NCBI GenBank assembly: GCA_015075105.1
Contig: JABTUZ010000002.1
Span: 1-64,000 of the forward strand
Direction of reading: 5' to 3'
From: Leptospiraceae bacterium
Lineage (GTDB): Bacteria; Spirochaetota; Leptospiria; Leptospirales; Leptospiraceae
Length of the DNA stretch: 64,000 nucleotides
Below the pieces are notes generated by a model. It was not told the DNA's origin and did not search any database. It saw only the letters and a program-made list of their open reading frames with translations. The stretch's first letter is position 1. Every line of letters starts with the position of its first letter. Of this stretch, positions 52,904-62,314 are shown one piece after another. The translations under genes were made by a program, and so were the position numbers.

Positions 52904-54135
52904 TGCTTTATTTATTATTTTTTATCGGTATCTTTTCTATTTCAGAAACTTTTGCATCTACCCTAATTGTAGATCCTAAAGGGAAAATTTCAACCATTAC
53001 GGAAGCTATACAATTAGCAAAAGACTCCGATACAATTGAAATTTCACCCGGGACTTATTCCGAGGGAATGATTACTATAACTAAAAAACTTCGTTTGATT
53101 GCAAAAGGAAATGTAATCGTGGACGGTCAAACAAAAGAGCATGTAATCAGTATCAATGCGGATAACGTCCGAATTGAAGGAATGCAAATCATGAACAGTG
53201 GAGTTAGCTCCATGAGAGAATTTGCAGGGATTCATGTTAAAGGCTCCAAAAACTGTGAACTTGTAGGAAATAAATTAATCAATAACGCTTATGGTTTTTA
53301 TCTTGAAAAATCAGAAAATTGTTTAATCGAAAACAACGAATCAATCGGAAATGCTAAAGATGAAATTTACGGTGGAAATGGAATTCATCTCTGGTCAGCT
53401 TCCGGGCACACCATTAAAGGAAATACTCTCAACAAACACAGAGACGGTTTATACTTTGAATTTTCATCTAATTTAAAAATTGAAAATAATTCAAGCTCTG
53501 ATAGCATTCGCTATGGAATGCACTTTATGTTTTCCCATGAAAATGTATTTCGTAAAAATAAATTTTTTCGTAACTCCTCAGGTGTTGCAATTATGTATTC
53601 ACGAGATACGATAGTAGAAGAAAACACTTTTGAGCAAAACTGGGGTAGTGGGTCTCATGGAATATTGTTAAAAGAAATTTCTACAAGTAGATTTTATAAA
53701 AATATTTTTAAAGAAAATGCACAAGGTATATATGCAGACAACGCAAATAGAAATATTTTTTCAGAAAATCAATTTTTGAGAAATGGATGGGCTATCAATA
53801 TTCTTGGAAACTGTGAAGAAAATAAGTTTGAAAGAAATAATTTCATAGAAAACGTGTTTGATCTTGGAACAAATTCTCGTGACAACTCAAATGATTATAC
53901 TGGAAATTATTGGGATAAATACAGAGGATTCGATATGGATAAAGATGGCGTAGGAGACAAGCCTCACACACCAGTGCAATTTTTTGGATATTGGGTAAAC
54001 GTATATCCGGTACTGACACTTCTCTTTGAGTCTCCAATAGTAGAAATGTTAGAAATAGCAGAAAAGGCATTTCCAGTAATTAGCCCGGTATCCCTTTTAG
54101 ATTCAAAACCAAGTTTAAGAGTATTTCAATTATGA
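52903..54135 (+). CDS. nosD: NosD periplasmic maturation factor
   Basis: A 410-residue protein from the ATG at 52903, which overlaps the nosL stop and starts a clean signal peptide. An in-frame start 36 bases earlier would spoil it. It is a right-handed beta-helix of many carbohydrate-binding/sugar-hydrolysis-type repeats (N-x-I-x-x-N patterns from about 80 to 340). It works with NosF and NosY in assembling CuZ. The stop overlaps nosF as ATGA. Confidence 0.92.
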   Translation: MLYLLFFIGIFSISETFASTLIVDPKGKISTITEAIQLAKDSDTIEISPGTYSEGMITITKKLRLIAKGNVIVDGQTKEHVISINADNVRIEGMQIMNSGVSSMREFAGIHVKGSKNCELVGNKLINNAYGFYLEKSENCLIENNESIGNAKDEIYGGNGIHLWSASGHTIKGNTLNKHRDGLYFEFSSNLKIENNSSSDSIRYGMHFMFSHENVFRKNKFFRNSSGVAIMYSRDTIVEENTFEQNWGSGSHGILLKEISTSRFYKNIFKENAQGIYADNANRNIFSENQFLRNGWAINILGNCEENKFERNNFIENVFDLGTNSRDNSNDYTGNYWDKYRGFDMDKDGVGDKPHTPVQFFGYWVNVYPVLTLLFESPIVEMLEIAEKAFPVISPVSLLDSKPSLRVFQL

Positions 54136-54845
54136 TAGTAATAAAAAATTTATCAAAAACATTTAACGGAAATAAAGTAATCAGTGATTTTTCTCTTGCA
54201 ATCGAAGAAAATCGAATCACTGCTCTTGTAGGTCCCAATGGCTCAGGAAAGACTACACTTTTAAAATGCATTCTCGGACTGACCTTCCCTGATCCAAACA
54301 GCTCAATTGAAAAAGATGGAATCAAAATTTCTTCAATAGAAGAAGAAGTGCATAAAGAAATCGGCTATATGCCTCAAACTCCAAATTTTCCTAAAAATTT
54401 AAAAGTTACAGAAATCCTCGATATATTCAAAAGAATAGATTCTGCTCCTCCCGATTACATGCTTGAACTCATGGGAGATTTAGAAATCTGGAAATTTGAA
54501 AATAAATTATTTGGAGAGCTATCAGGTGGAATGAAGCAAAAAATAAATATCCTGCAATGCTTCGGCTTTAGAAAGAAACTCTATATTGCAGATGAACCTA
54601 CTTCCAGTTTGGATCCGCACATGTCTTACTTCTTAAAAAGTCTATTAAAGAAAAGAAAAGAATCAGGCGCATCCATTATTTTTACTTCTCACATAATGAG
54701 TGAAGTACAAGAAATTGCTGAAAAAGTCTGTCTTCTTGTAGATGGCCGATTGGTTCTACACGAAACACCTTCAAATATTTTATCCATGAACAATGCTTCT
54801 AACTTAGAAGAAGCAATGAGAATGTACTGGGAGAAAAGAAAATGA
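54132..54845 (+). CDS. nosF: NosF ABC ATPase
   Basis: A 237-residue ATPase with Walker A GPNGSGKTT, Q-loop (M-P-Q-T), signature LSGGMKQK and Walker B with A-D-E-P-T-S-S-L-D. With NosY and NosD it forms the transporter needed for CuZ, probably for a sulfur species or conformational work on NosL/NosD. Both its ends overlap neighbours as ATGA, so translation is coupled. Confidence 0.93.
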   Translation: MIVIKNLSKTFNGNKVISDFSLAIEENRITALVGPNGSGKTTLLKCILGLTFPDPNSSIEKDGIKISSIEEEVHKEIGYMPQTPNFPKNLKVTEILDIFKRIDSAPPDYMLELMGDLEIWKFENKLFGELSGGMKQKINILQCFGFRKKLYIADEPTSSLDPHMSYFLKSLLKKRKESGASIIFTSHIMSEVQEIAEKVCLLVDGRLVLHETPSNILSMNNASNLEEAMRMYWEKRK

Positions 54846-55648
54846 AATTATTTTCACAAGATTTTCGTCAAATCGTGTATCTTGAATTTTATGAAAATAT
54901 CCGCAACAAATGGGTTTTTCTTTATGCAATTGCTTTTTTTATGATTTGCTCTTTGACAATTTATTTTGGTGGGAAACAAAGCTCTAAGATTACAGCCAGT
55001 TTACTGAATATTTTTCTATTACTAATTCCAATCTTTGGGCTATTGTTTGGCAGCGTAAATTTTATGGAATCTCTTCCGTTTATGGAGGTAATTTTATCTC
55101 GTCCTGTAAGTAGGGCAAAACTATTTCTTGGCAAATGGATTGGAGCTAACCTCGGACTCAATCTCGGTTTTGTTTCTGGTACAGCAATTCCTTTGATCTT
55201 ATTTATGGATCCAAGCGAAGGAAAAATTTTTCTCTCGATACAACTACTGATTTATGGAGTTTTATTAAACAGTATATTTCTTAGTCTCTCATTTCTTGCG
55301 TCCATCATAATTATAAAAAAAGAAATGGTACTCGGAAGTATTTTAATTATTTGGTTTTACTTTTACTTTTTATACGATCTGTTAATAGTCGGGATTAGTA
55401 TTTTCTTTGGAGAGTATCCTCTCGAAGTTCCAGTTCTTGGAATGGTTTTGCTAAACCCTTTAGATTTAGTCAGAGTAATTATTTTACTACAAATGGATTC
55501 TGCGGTATTACTCGGATTTACTTCAGCCTTCTTTCAAAAATATTTAGGAAATGTAAGCGGGATTTTTCTTTGCTTTGTTTTCTTAAGTGTGTGGATTATT
55601 ACACCTATTTTTATCGGTGTCAGGATCTTTAAAAGCAAAGATCTGTAA
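54842..55648 (+). CDS. nosY: NosY ABC permease
   Basis: A 268-residue membrane protein with six hydrophobic segments (about 27-45, 55-75, 97-120, 133-160, 165-190 and 235-262) and the ABC2-type short loop L-S-R-P-V-S-R. It is the partner of NosF and last gene of the nos cluster. Downstream is repeat array E, with no clear terminator. Confidence 0.9.
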   Translation: MKLFSQDFRQIVYLEFYENIRNKWVFLYAIAFFMICSLTIYFGGKQSSKITASLLNIFLLLIPIFGLLFGSVNFMESLPFMEVILSRPVSRAKLFLGKWIGANLGLNLGFVSGTAIPLILFMDPSEGKIFLSIQLLIYGVLLNSIFLSLSFLASIIIIKKEMVLGSILIIWFYFYFLYDLLIVGISIFFGEYPLEVPVLGMVLLNPLDLVRVIILLQMDSAVLLGFTSAFFQKYLGNVSGIFLCFVFLSVWIITPIFIGVRIFKSKDL

Positions 55649-55699
55649 AGGTTTATCCTATCGTATTTTCTCATAAACTAATTTATGTCTAAAATACCC

Positions 55700-56075
55700 G
55701 CAAAAATGTTGGAACCCCAATTCGGGGGACGAATGATTGAAATAGTGGAGTTGGAATTTTTTTTATATAGCTCTATCTTTTTGTTAGAGGTTTTTAGCTT
55801 TAGTATAGTTTTTTAAAATTTCGCATTTAGTGCAGATTTTGCTCTTTTCGTGCTAAAATGTGGGAACTCCATTCTTTTTTTGAGGAATTGCACATTTAGT
55901 ACGGGTTCAGAACTTTTCGTGCAAAAATGTGGGAACTCCACTTTTTTGGGGGATTTCAAGAGATTACGCATTTAATGCAGAATTTGGACTTTTTCTGTAA
56001 AAGTTAAAAAATTTTTTCTAAAATCGCAAAAATTTTATTTCTATCACGATATTATTTTACCTTATATCAAGAGGC
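55700..56075 (+). repeat. Repeat array E, leader of DUF1564 copy 3
   Basis: Three cores: a degenerate GTTGGAACCCCAA (55708-55720), GTGGGAACTCCAT (55860-55872) and GTGGGAACTCCAC (55929-55941). Modules seen in A-D recur: CGCATTTAGTGCAGATTT before the second core, TTTTCGTGCAAAAATG before the third, and AAGAGATTACGCATTTAATG after it. The A/T-rich stretch ATTTCTATCACGATATTATT is nearly the same as upstream of copy 1. It fills the gap between nosY and DUF1564 copy 3. Confidence 0.85.
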
Positions 56076-56137
56076 AAGAAATAGTGGCTGGGGGCAGAAA
56101 CTATATGAGGAAAAAATTTTTGTGTTAGGAGAATACT

Positions 56138-56605
56138 ATGAACCCGGAAAAATTTGAGCGAACTCAATCAAGTTTACTCATTCCAGAAAAATTTATGGAT
56201 GAGTTTAATTGTAGGACAGAAAATATTTCGAGAGAGGATTACTTGCATGATTTGTTAGAGAGGTACAGGAATGTTTTGCTGTGGAAGACTTTTGAGAAGT
56301 TGGATTGTGTGAAAACTTGTTACCAAGAAGAAGGGCAGAATCTTCAGAAGAAGAACTTTCGCCCTGAGAATGCAGATTGGATTGAGCTTGGTGAGTTTGC
56401 TCAATGGCTTGGTATTTCAAGAACGGCTCTTTTTACTCTTCTTTTGTTACTTGACATTGCCGGATGGGACATAATCATCCCTGCCAAGTTCTATGACTTT
56501 GGAGTTCCACCCAAGGTCAGTTCGATTGCGATAGGAGTTTACCTCTCCAAGAGAAAAACCATACGATACAATAGGCTGATACGACATAAGATGTGGCGAA
56601 ACTAA
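56138..56605 (+). CDS. DUF1564 family protein, copy 3
   Basis: A 155-residue protein almost identical to copy 1 apart from a few substitutions and a shorter tail (ends MWRN). The 5' leader is also nearly shared, so copies 1 and 3 are a recent duplication over some 800 bases including non-coding sequence. It starts behind TTAGGAG. Function is unknown. Confidence 0.85.
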   Translation: MNPEKFERTQSSLLIPEKFMDEFNCRTENISREDYLHDLLERYRNVLLWKTFEKLDCVKTCYQEEGQNLQKKNFRPENADWIELGEFAQWLGISRTALFTLLLLLDIAGWDIIIPAKFYDFGVPPKVSSIAIGVYLSKRKTIRYNRLIRHKMWRN

Positions 56606-56662
56606 AAAAAATACAAAACAAACAAAAAAAAATAAAGGGCCTTCTGAAAGTGGACAGGATAG

Positions 56663-57106
56663 CTATCTCTGGAAAAAATCGTCTAATTTTTCATTTGGTG
56701 TTTCAATTTGGCTACAATATTGATTAACCAAATCAGTCATAGAGACAATCTGAAATATTGGATGATCCAAAATACCACTATTTTTCAATTCATTTCTTTC
56801 CTCTTCTATTCCATCAATGTGAATCCACGTATCAAACCTTGAGCTACCATTTTCCGATATTTCTACCGCAATGATATACTCAAAAAGACCAAATTTTTTA
56901 ATAAACACTTTAAAACTATCCAAAGGAGACTGAAGCAATTTTTCTCGAAATTTATGAGATTCGCTTGGGTAATTTTCTGGTTTGTTTTGACTATAGTATC
57001 GATTTAAAACTTCTACTATTCTTATAAATTCTTCTTTCTTATTCTTTAGCTCAACCCAGTTTGAATCAAACATTTTCTCAGATTTTGTATTTATTTTTTT
57101 ATTCAT
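56663..57106 (-). CDS. Soluble protein, unknown
   Basis: Not recognised. It is a 147-residue charged protein without signal or membrane segment. The middle has a beta-like stretch (FEYIIAVEISENGSSRFDTW) and the rest is probably helical. It may be an immunity-, SUKH- or Imm-like small protein, but I see no proof. It is isolated between DUF1564 copy 3 and icd. Confidence 0.5.
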   Translation of the reverse strand: MNKKINTKSEKMFDSNWVELKNKKEEFIRIVEVLNRYYSQNKPENYPSESHKFREKLLQSPLDSFKVFIKKFGLFEYIIAVEISENGSSRFDTWIHIDGIEEERNELKNSGILDHPIFQIVSMTDLVNQYCSQIETPNEKLDDFFQR

Positions 57107-57270
57107 AAACCTATCCCTTATTTTTAATCTATAAGGTAAAAAAAAATCAGAGTAGGAAAATTTTTTTTACGTTTTACTAAATTATATAGTTCAGAAAACT
57201 ATCAAAAAAGAGATAAAATAGGAAACAAACGTAAATATTTTTAAAATTCATATCAATAGAGGAGAACAAC

Positions 57271-58479
57271 ATGAGTAAAATTAAAGTAAAAACCCCATTA
57301 GTAGAATTAGACGGAGACGAAATGACAAGAGTAATCTGGAAAGAAATCAAAGACAGATTCATTTCGCCCTATCTCGACATTCAGTTAGATTATTATGATT
57401 TGTCGGTTACCTATCGTGACAAGACAGAAGATAAAGTTACAGTAGACTCAGCCAATGCGATTATTAAGTATGGAGTAGGTGTAAAATGTGCAACTATTAC
57501 TCCAAATGCAGACAGAGTAAAAGAATATTCCTTGAAAAAGGAATGGCCTTCTCCGAATGGAACAATTCGGTCTATCTTAGACGGGACGGTTTTTCGTAAA
57601 CCAATTATTGTAAACAATATTCCTGCTGCAGTCAAGTCATGGAAAAAACCCATCATCATAGGAAGGCACGCTTATGGAGATATTTACAAAAATACAGAAC
57701 TAATCATCGACGAGCCGGGGAAGGCAGAAATAGTATTTACAAATTCTTCTGGTGCAGAAAAAGCAAGAGTAACTATTCAAGATTTTAAAACTCCGGGTGT
57801 AGTGATGGGGATGCACAATATAGATAAATCCATTGAAAGTTTTGCTAAAGCTTGTTTTAATTATGCTCTATCAGAGAAAGTAAATATTTGGTTTGCAACC
57901 AAAGATACAATTTCTAAAAAATACCACGCTAAATTTAGAAAAATTTTTGATGAGATGGCAGTTTCCAAAAAATCTGAACTTGAAAACGCTAAAATTGACT
58001 ATAGCTATTTTCTAATTGATGATGCAGTCGCTCAAATCATAAAGCACGAGGGAGGAATGCTCTGGGCTTTGATGAATTACGACGGGGACGTTATGAGTGA
58101 TATGGTAGCATCCGGATTTGGATCACTTGGCTTAATGACTAGTGTATTAGTTTCTCCTGACGGAAAATTTGAATACGAAGCTGCACACGGAACGGTTACT
58201 AGGCACTTCCGTAAATACCAAAAAGGAGAAACGACATCTACAAATTCAGTTGCTTCTATTTTTGCTTGGACAGGAGCTCTCGCTAAAAGAGGAGAGTTAG
58301 ACGGAATACCTGAGGTTACAAGTTTTGCACAAAATTTAGAAAAAGCTGTTTTAGATACGATTGAATCTGGCGAGATGACAAAAGATCTAATCCTACTAAC
58401 TACAAGCGCGAATAAAAAAGAATTAGATACTTTTCAGTTTATGGAAGCAGTTCAAACAAGATTGAACAAACTAATTTAA
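57271..58479 (+). CDS. icd: Isocitrate dehydrogenase, NADP-dependent
   Basis: A 402-residue enzyme of the homodimeric type otherwise common in eukaryotes and some bacteria. It has [11 protein letters not shown] at the N-terminus, the substrate-binding [17 protein letters not shown] and [10 protein letters not shown]. It oxidises isocitrate to 2-oxoglutarate. The start has a GAGGAG site. Confidence 0.95.
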   Translation: MSKIKVKTPLVELDGDEMTRVIWKEIKDRFISPYLDIQLDYYDLSVTYRDKTEDKVTVDSANAIIKYGVGVKCATITPNADRVKEYSLKKEWPSPNGTIRSILDGTVFRKPIIVNNIPAAVKSWKKPIIIGRHAYGDIYKNTELIIDEPGKAEIVFTNSSGAEKARVTIQDFKTPGVVMGMHNIDKSIESFAKACFNYALSEKVNIWFATKDTISKKYHAKFRKIFDEMAVSKKSELENAKIDYSYFLIDDAVAQIIKHEGGMLWALMNYDGDVMSDMVASGFGSLGLMTSVLVSPDGKFEYEAAHGTVTRHFRKYQKGETTSTNSVASIFAWTGALAKRGELDGIPEVTSFAQNLEKAVLDTIESGEMTKDLILLTTSANKKELDTFQFMEAVQTRLNKLI

Positions 58480-58529
58480 GAAAATTTTTGCCACTTCAAG
58501 AAATTGGGGTGGCTATTCCGATATTCTAT

Positions 58530-59372
58530 ATGATGAAATTTTCTTCTAATGCAATAGTAGGACTTGGATTTACGGCATTTATGCTTGTAAGTTTTTATTT
58601 CACGATTATCAAACAAGTTGATATAGATTCCAAATACCCTTACAAGCTCAAACTATACTACTCAAAGATAGACGGGATCCGAAAAGGTACAGAAGTTTAT
58701 CTAAATGGTATTTTATTTGGAATGGTGAATAGTTTTCAAGAAATCTCTGCAAATGATGTCCCTGATAAAAGATTTTTAGAATATGGGAAAAGCGATGCAA
58801 TAGAATTGGTTCTGAAAATTTCAGAGCCTTTGACTTTATGGAATAATTACAAAATTCGATTTAAGAATACTACAATGTTTTCTGGAAGAACAATCGAAAT
58901 AGACCCCGGATCTTATGAAGGCGAATCTTCTACCTATTTTCAACCAAGTTTTAGAACAGGAGAAAAAATTCCTGACTTTTCTCCATCGGCAAGTTACTAT
59001 GACGATTTTTTTGCATCTTCTGCAAGACTAATAGAGGACAACCGTCCAGAGATTAAAATTGCAGTAGAGAATCTAACCGAAGTTTCAACAAAACTTCAAT
59101 ACGGAAACGGGACTCTCCCACAATTCATCAATAACGATATAGTTTATGATGCGTTAGCCGAAACAGCAAGCGACCTGAGCATATTTGGAAAAGATTTAAG
59201 AAGAACCCAAGAATCACTTAGAGAGTCCAATATTATCCCTGCACCTTTTGCAATCAATCTTTATAAAAGAAATACTACAATCGGTAGAATTTCTGATAGG
59301 CTTTATGTTGTAAAACCACAAAGTCAAAAAAATCTTGAACTATATTACAAATCAAAACTACTTGGCTTATGA
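58530..59372 (+). CDS. MlaD/MCE-domain protein
   Basis: A 280-residue protein from the ATG at 58530 (a TTG 42 bases upstream is possible). One membrane helix (about 7-25) is followed by an MCE domain with K-I-D-G-I-R-K-G-T-E-V-Y-L-N-G-I-L-F-G and P-L-T-L-W. The C-terminal third is helical. MCE proteins bind lipids between the membranes. There are no Mla ATPase or permease genes here, so partners must be elsewhere. Confidence 0.8.
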   Translation: MMKFSSNAIVGLGFTAFMLVSFYFTIIKQVDIDSKYPYKLKLYYSKIDGIRKGTEVYLNGILFGMVNSFQEISANDVPDKRFLEYGKSDAIELVLKISEPLTLWNNYKIRFKNTTMFSGRTIEIDPGSYEGESSTYFQPSFRTGEKIPDFSPSASYYDDFFASSARLIEDNRPEIKIAVENLTEVSTKLQYGNGTLPQFINNDIVYDALAETASDLSIFGKDLRRTQESLRESNIIPAPFAINLYKRNTTIGRISDRLYVVKPQSQKNLELYYKSKLLGL

Positions 59373-60511
59373 AAGTTGCGGTCATTCACGATTGGCTAAC
59401 AGGGATGCGGGGAGGAGAAAAAGTACTTGAGTCTATTTTAAAAATTTTTCCAAATTCTGAACTTTTTACACTCTTCTATTCAAAGGGCAGCCTAAGCCCT
59501 CTAATCGAAAATCGAAAAATCCATACTGCATTTACAGATAAACTCCCATTTAAAAAATCTAAGTATAGAAATTATCTGCCTCTATTCCCAACTGCCATAG
59601 AAACGTTTGATTTAAGAGGATTTGATCTAATTCTTTCCAGCTCTCATTGTGTAGCAAAAGGAATAATCTCCCCTCCGGATTCAACGCACATTTCTTATAT
59701 CCATTCACCCATGCGTTACGTTTGGGATATGTACTACGAGTATTTTCCGAAAAAATCCGGGATAAAAAATTTCTTGATTCAGTTCATCTCTAACTACTTA
59801 AGAATATGGGACGTAACCAGTGCTCAAAGGGTAGATAAATATGTGTGCAATTCTAAATTTGTAGCAAAAAGAGTGAAGAAATACTATTCCAAAGACTCTA
59901 ATGTAATCTACCCGCCGTGTTTGGAAACTGGTACCAAAATAATCAATGAAAAAAAAGAGGATTATTACCTAATTGTTTCTGCCTTTGCTCCCTACAAAAG
60001 AATTGATCTCGCAATAGAATCTTTTCGTATCAATGGAAAAAAGTTAGTAATCATTGGAAGCGGGCAAGACGAGGGAATTCTTAAAAAAAGTGCTCCTAAG
60101 AATATAACCTTTCTATCAGGTGTCTCTAAAACTGAAATAGAAGAGTATTATAAAAGAGCAAGAGGGTTTATTTTTCCGGGGTTAGAGGACTTTGGGATTA
60201 CCCCTGTAGAAGCACAAAAATTTTGTACCCCTGTAATAGCCTACGGCAAAGGTGGGGTTTTAGAGACTGTCAATGACAAAAAGACAGGTGTTTTCTTTCA
60301 AAATCAGAATATTGGAGATTTGAACGAGGCTATAATGGTTTCAGAGAAAATTCGGTACAATCCGGAGGATTTCCAAAAGAATATTGAAAGATTTACCGAA
60401 GAAAAATTCATAATTGAAATGAAAAATACGGTCGATGAAGTACTTAGGGGTAATATAAGTTTTGATCGTAGTCCACAGGTTAAACAAAAGCGAAGTAGTA
60501 ATAAACGCTAG
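59369..60511 (+). CDS. Glycosyltransferase, GT4-like
   Basis: A 380-residue GT-B enzyme. It has an N-terminal domain VIHDWLTGMRGGEKVLE, then H-S-P-M-R-Y-V-W-D-M-Y. The C-terminal nucleotide-sugar domain carries S-A-F-A-P-Y-K-R-I-D-L-A-I and P-G-L-E-D-F-G-I-T-P-V-E-A-Q. It probably transfers a hexose in LPS or exopolysaccharide synthesis. It overlaps the MCE gene by 4 bases (ATGA) and the flbD frame by 50 bases. Confidence 0.88.
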   Translation: MKVAVIHDWLTGMRGGEKVLESILKIFPNSELFTLFYSKGSLSPLIENRKIHTAFTDKLPFKKSKYRNYLPLFPTAIETFDLRGFDLILSSSHCVAKGIISPPDSTHISYIHSPMRYVWDMYYEYFPKKSGIKNFLIQFISNYLRIWDVTSAQRVDKYVCNSKFVAKRVKKYYSKDSNVIYPPCLETGTKIINEKKEDYYLIVSAFAPYKRIDLAIESFRINGKKLVIIGSGQDEGILKKSAPKNITFLSGVSKTEIEEYYKRARGFIFPGLEDFGITPVEAQKFCTPVIAYGKGGVLETVNDKKTGVFFQNQNIGDLNEAIMVSEKIRYNPEDFQKNIERFTEEKFIIEMKNTVDEVLRGNISFDRSPQVKQKRSSNKR

Positions 60512-60674
60512 TCAGATTGAATCATTAGAATCAACCCCCGATACTGTAATCGTACTCGTAAATGACAAAAGATATATAGTACGAGAAACTATATCTGAAG
60601 TCATAGATAAGGTTATAGAATATAAAAAAAAGATATTTCAATTTCCTTTTAATGGAACAGAAAAAAAGGGATAA
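60462..60674 (+). CDS. flbD: FlbD flagellar protein
   Basis: A 70-residue protein of the FlbD family, small proteins of unknown function encoded next to motA in spirochaetes and Gram-positives. The pattern R-L-N-x3-V-V-I-N-A-x2-I-E, then T-P-D-T-V-I is clear. It starts with TTG at 60462 inside the end of the glycosyltransferase gene, and motA follows after 10 bases. Confidence 0.85.
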   Translation: MIVVHRLNKSEVVINASQIESLESTPDTVIVLVNDKRYIVRETISEVIDKVIEYKKKIFQFPFNGTEKKG

Positions 60675-60684
60675 TGGTTAAATT

Positions 60685-61467
60685 ATGGATATAGCTACAA
60701 TCATTGGTTTAGCGTTTGGTTTGACAGTACTACTACTTGGAACTATAACAGCGGGTTTAAATCCGATGTCGATTTTGGATATTCCTTCGATTTTGATTAC
60801 ATTTGGTGGTGGTATTGCTGCAACAGTTATTTCTACTTCTTGGTCAAATACAATGAATATTGTAAATGTATCGAAAAAAGCATTCTCCGAACCAAAATTC
60901 GATATACCCGGACTTATTACTACTCTTGTTTCTTTTTCAGAAAAAGCAAGAAGAGAAGGACTACTTGCACTCGAAGATGATGTTTCTGAGTTGCCCGATG
61001 AATTTCTTCGTAAAGGAATTCAACTTGTAGTGGACGGAACAGACCCTGAATTAGTGAGAAATATCATGGAAACTGAAATGTCGAATATTGCCTCGAGACA
61101 CTCCTCGGGTAGGAACTGGTGGGATTCCCTAGGTGGTCTTGCTCCCGGATTTGGAATGCTTGGAACTCTTATCGGACTTATCGGTATGTTGAAAAACATG
61201 GGCTCTGGAGATTCGAGTGCAATCGGTATCGGTATGGCTGCTGCTCTTATTACCACGCTTTACGGATCTTTTATATCCAACCTGCTCGCTATCCCAATGG
61301 TAAAAAAACTCATGATGAGAAGTGAAGACGAATTATCCATGAAACAAATTATGATAGAAGGCACATTGTCCATCCAATCCGGGGACAACCCTAGGATTGT
61401 AAAAGAAAAACTTTCCAGCTTCCTCTCTCCTTCCGAAAGAGGAGCCTTGAAAGATGATGAAAAATAG
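60685..61467 (+). CDS. motA: Flagellar motor stator protein MotA
   Basis: A 260-residue stator subunit with four membrane segments. The C-terminal pair contains P-G-F-G-M-L-G-T-L-I-G-L-I-G-M-L and the T-L-Y-G-S-F-I-S-N-L helix, with a charged cytoplasmic loop (R and E residues at about 95-140) for contact with FliG. It forms the proton or ion channel with MotB. Confidence 0.95.
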   Translation: MDIATIIGLAFGLTVLLLGTITAGLNPMSILDIPSILITFGGGIAATVISTSWSNTMNIVNVSKKAFSEPKFDIPGLITTLVSFSEKARREGLLALEDDVSELPDEFLRKGIQLVVDGTDPELVRNIMETEMSNIASRHSSGRNWWDSLGGLAPGFGMLGTLIGLIGMLKNMGSGDSSAIGIGMAAALITTLYGSFISNLLAIPMVKKLMMRSEDELSMKQIMIEGTLSIQSGDNPRIVKEKLSSFLSPSERGALKDDEK

Positions 61468-61477
61468 GAAAGCATAG

Positions 61478-62305
61478 ATGGCAAAACAACAAAAGTGTCC
61501 AGAATGTATTCAAAAAGTAGCGGAGTATATGCTTACCTATGGGGATATGGTCACTCTACTTCTATGTTTTTTTATTATGTTATACACCACAGGTAAAACT
61601 AACGCACGTGAAATGCAGATTATTTTATCTGTGTTCAAGTCAACAACCGGGTTTTTTGACGGAGGACAAACTCTATCCAAAGGTACCTTAGAAGAATTTG
61701 GAATGAATATTGAATCCCTTCCTTCACAAACAAGAGGAAAGGCTCTTTCCAAAGCAAAAAGAACTGCAACAGAATTATTTAAACCAGAAATTCGTGCAGG
61801 GAAAGTTAGGGTTTCTGAAGACGAGAGAGGGCTTGTGATTTCTTTAGCTGGGGCTGACTATTTTGATCCCGGGTCGGCTATTTTATTACCAGAAATAAAA
61901 GAAACTTTAAAGAAAGCGTCCGGGTTAATGAAAGAATTAGAAAGATTTGTAAGAGTCGAAGGACATAGTGACGAAGACGCAGTCCTACCCGGTACAAATC
62001 CCGGAAGAGAAGAAAGAATTTATTTGAATAACTGGGACCTTGCCGGTGCGAGAGCAATCAATTCCACAGTGTATCTTATTAATTATGGGAAGTTAGATCC
62101 AAGCTGGTTTCAAGCAGTAAGTTTCGGCTCATATCGACCCATGATAGTAGAAGATCCTGGCAGCCCAGAAGCAAAAGCGTATAACAGAAGAATTGATATA
62201 GTAATTTTAACAGAGAGATCGGTTAAGAGGAAAACGTCAGAGAGCAAATTCGGACTCCCTAAAAGCAAAATCTCAAACACCGAAACTACAACAGAGGAAG
62301 AATAG
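61478..62305 (+). CDS. motB: Flagellar motor stator protein MotB
   Basis: A 275-residue protein. The single membrane helix carries the ion-binding Asp (L-T-Y-G-D-M-V-T-L-L-L). A plug/linker region and a C-terminal OmpA-like peptidoglycan-binding domain follow (V-E-G-H-S-D-E-D, then N-R-R-I-D-I-V-I). CPEC near the N-terminus (residues 6-9) is a small oddity. It starts 10 bases after motA. Confidence 0.94.
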   Translation: MAKQQKCPECIQKVAEYMLTYGDMVTLLLCFFIMLYTTGKTNAREMQIILSVFKSTTGFFDGGQTLSKGTLEEFGMNIESLPSQTRGKALSKAKRTATELFKPEIRAGKVRVSEDERGLVISLAGADYFDPGSAILLPEIKETLKKASGLMKELERFVRVEGHSDEDAVLPGTNPGREERIYLNNWDLAGARAINSTVYLINYGKLDPSWFQAVSFGSYRPMIVEDPGSPEAKAYNRRIDIVILTERSVKRKTSESKFGLPKSKISNTETTTEEE

Positions 62306-62314
62306 GAGAAAAAT

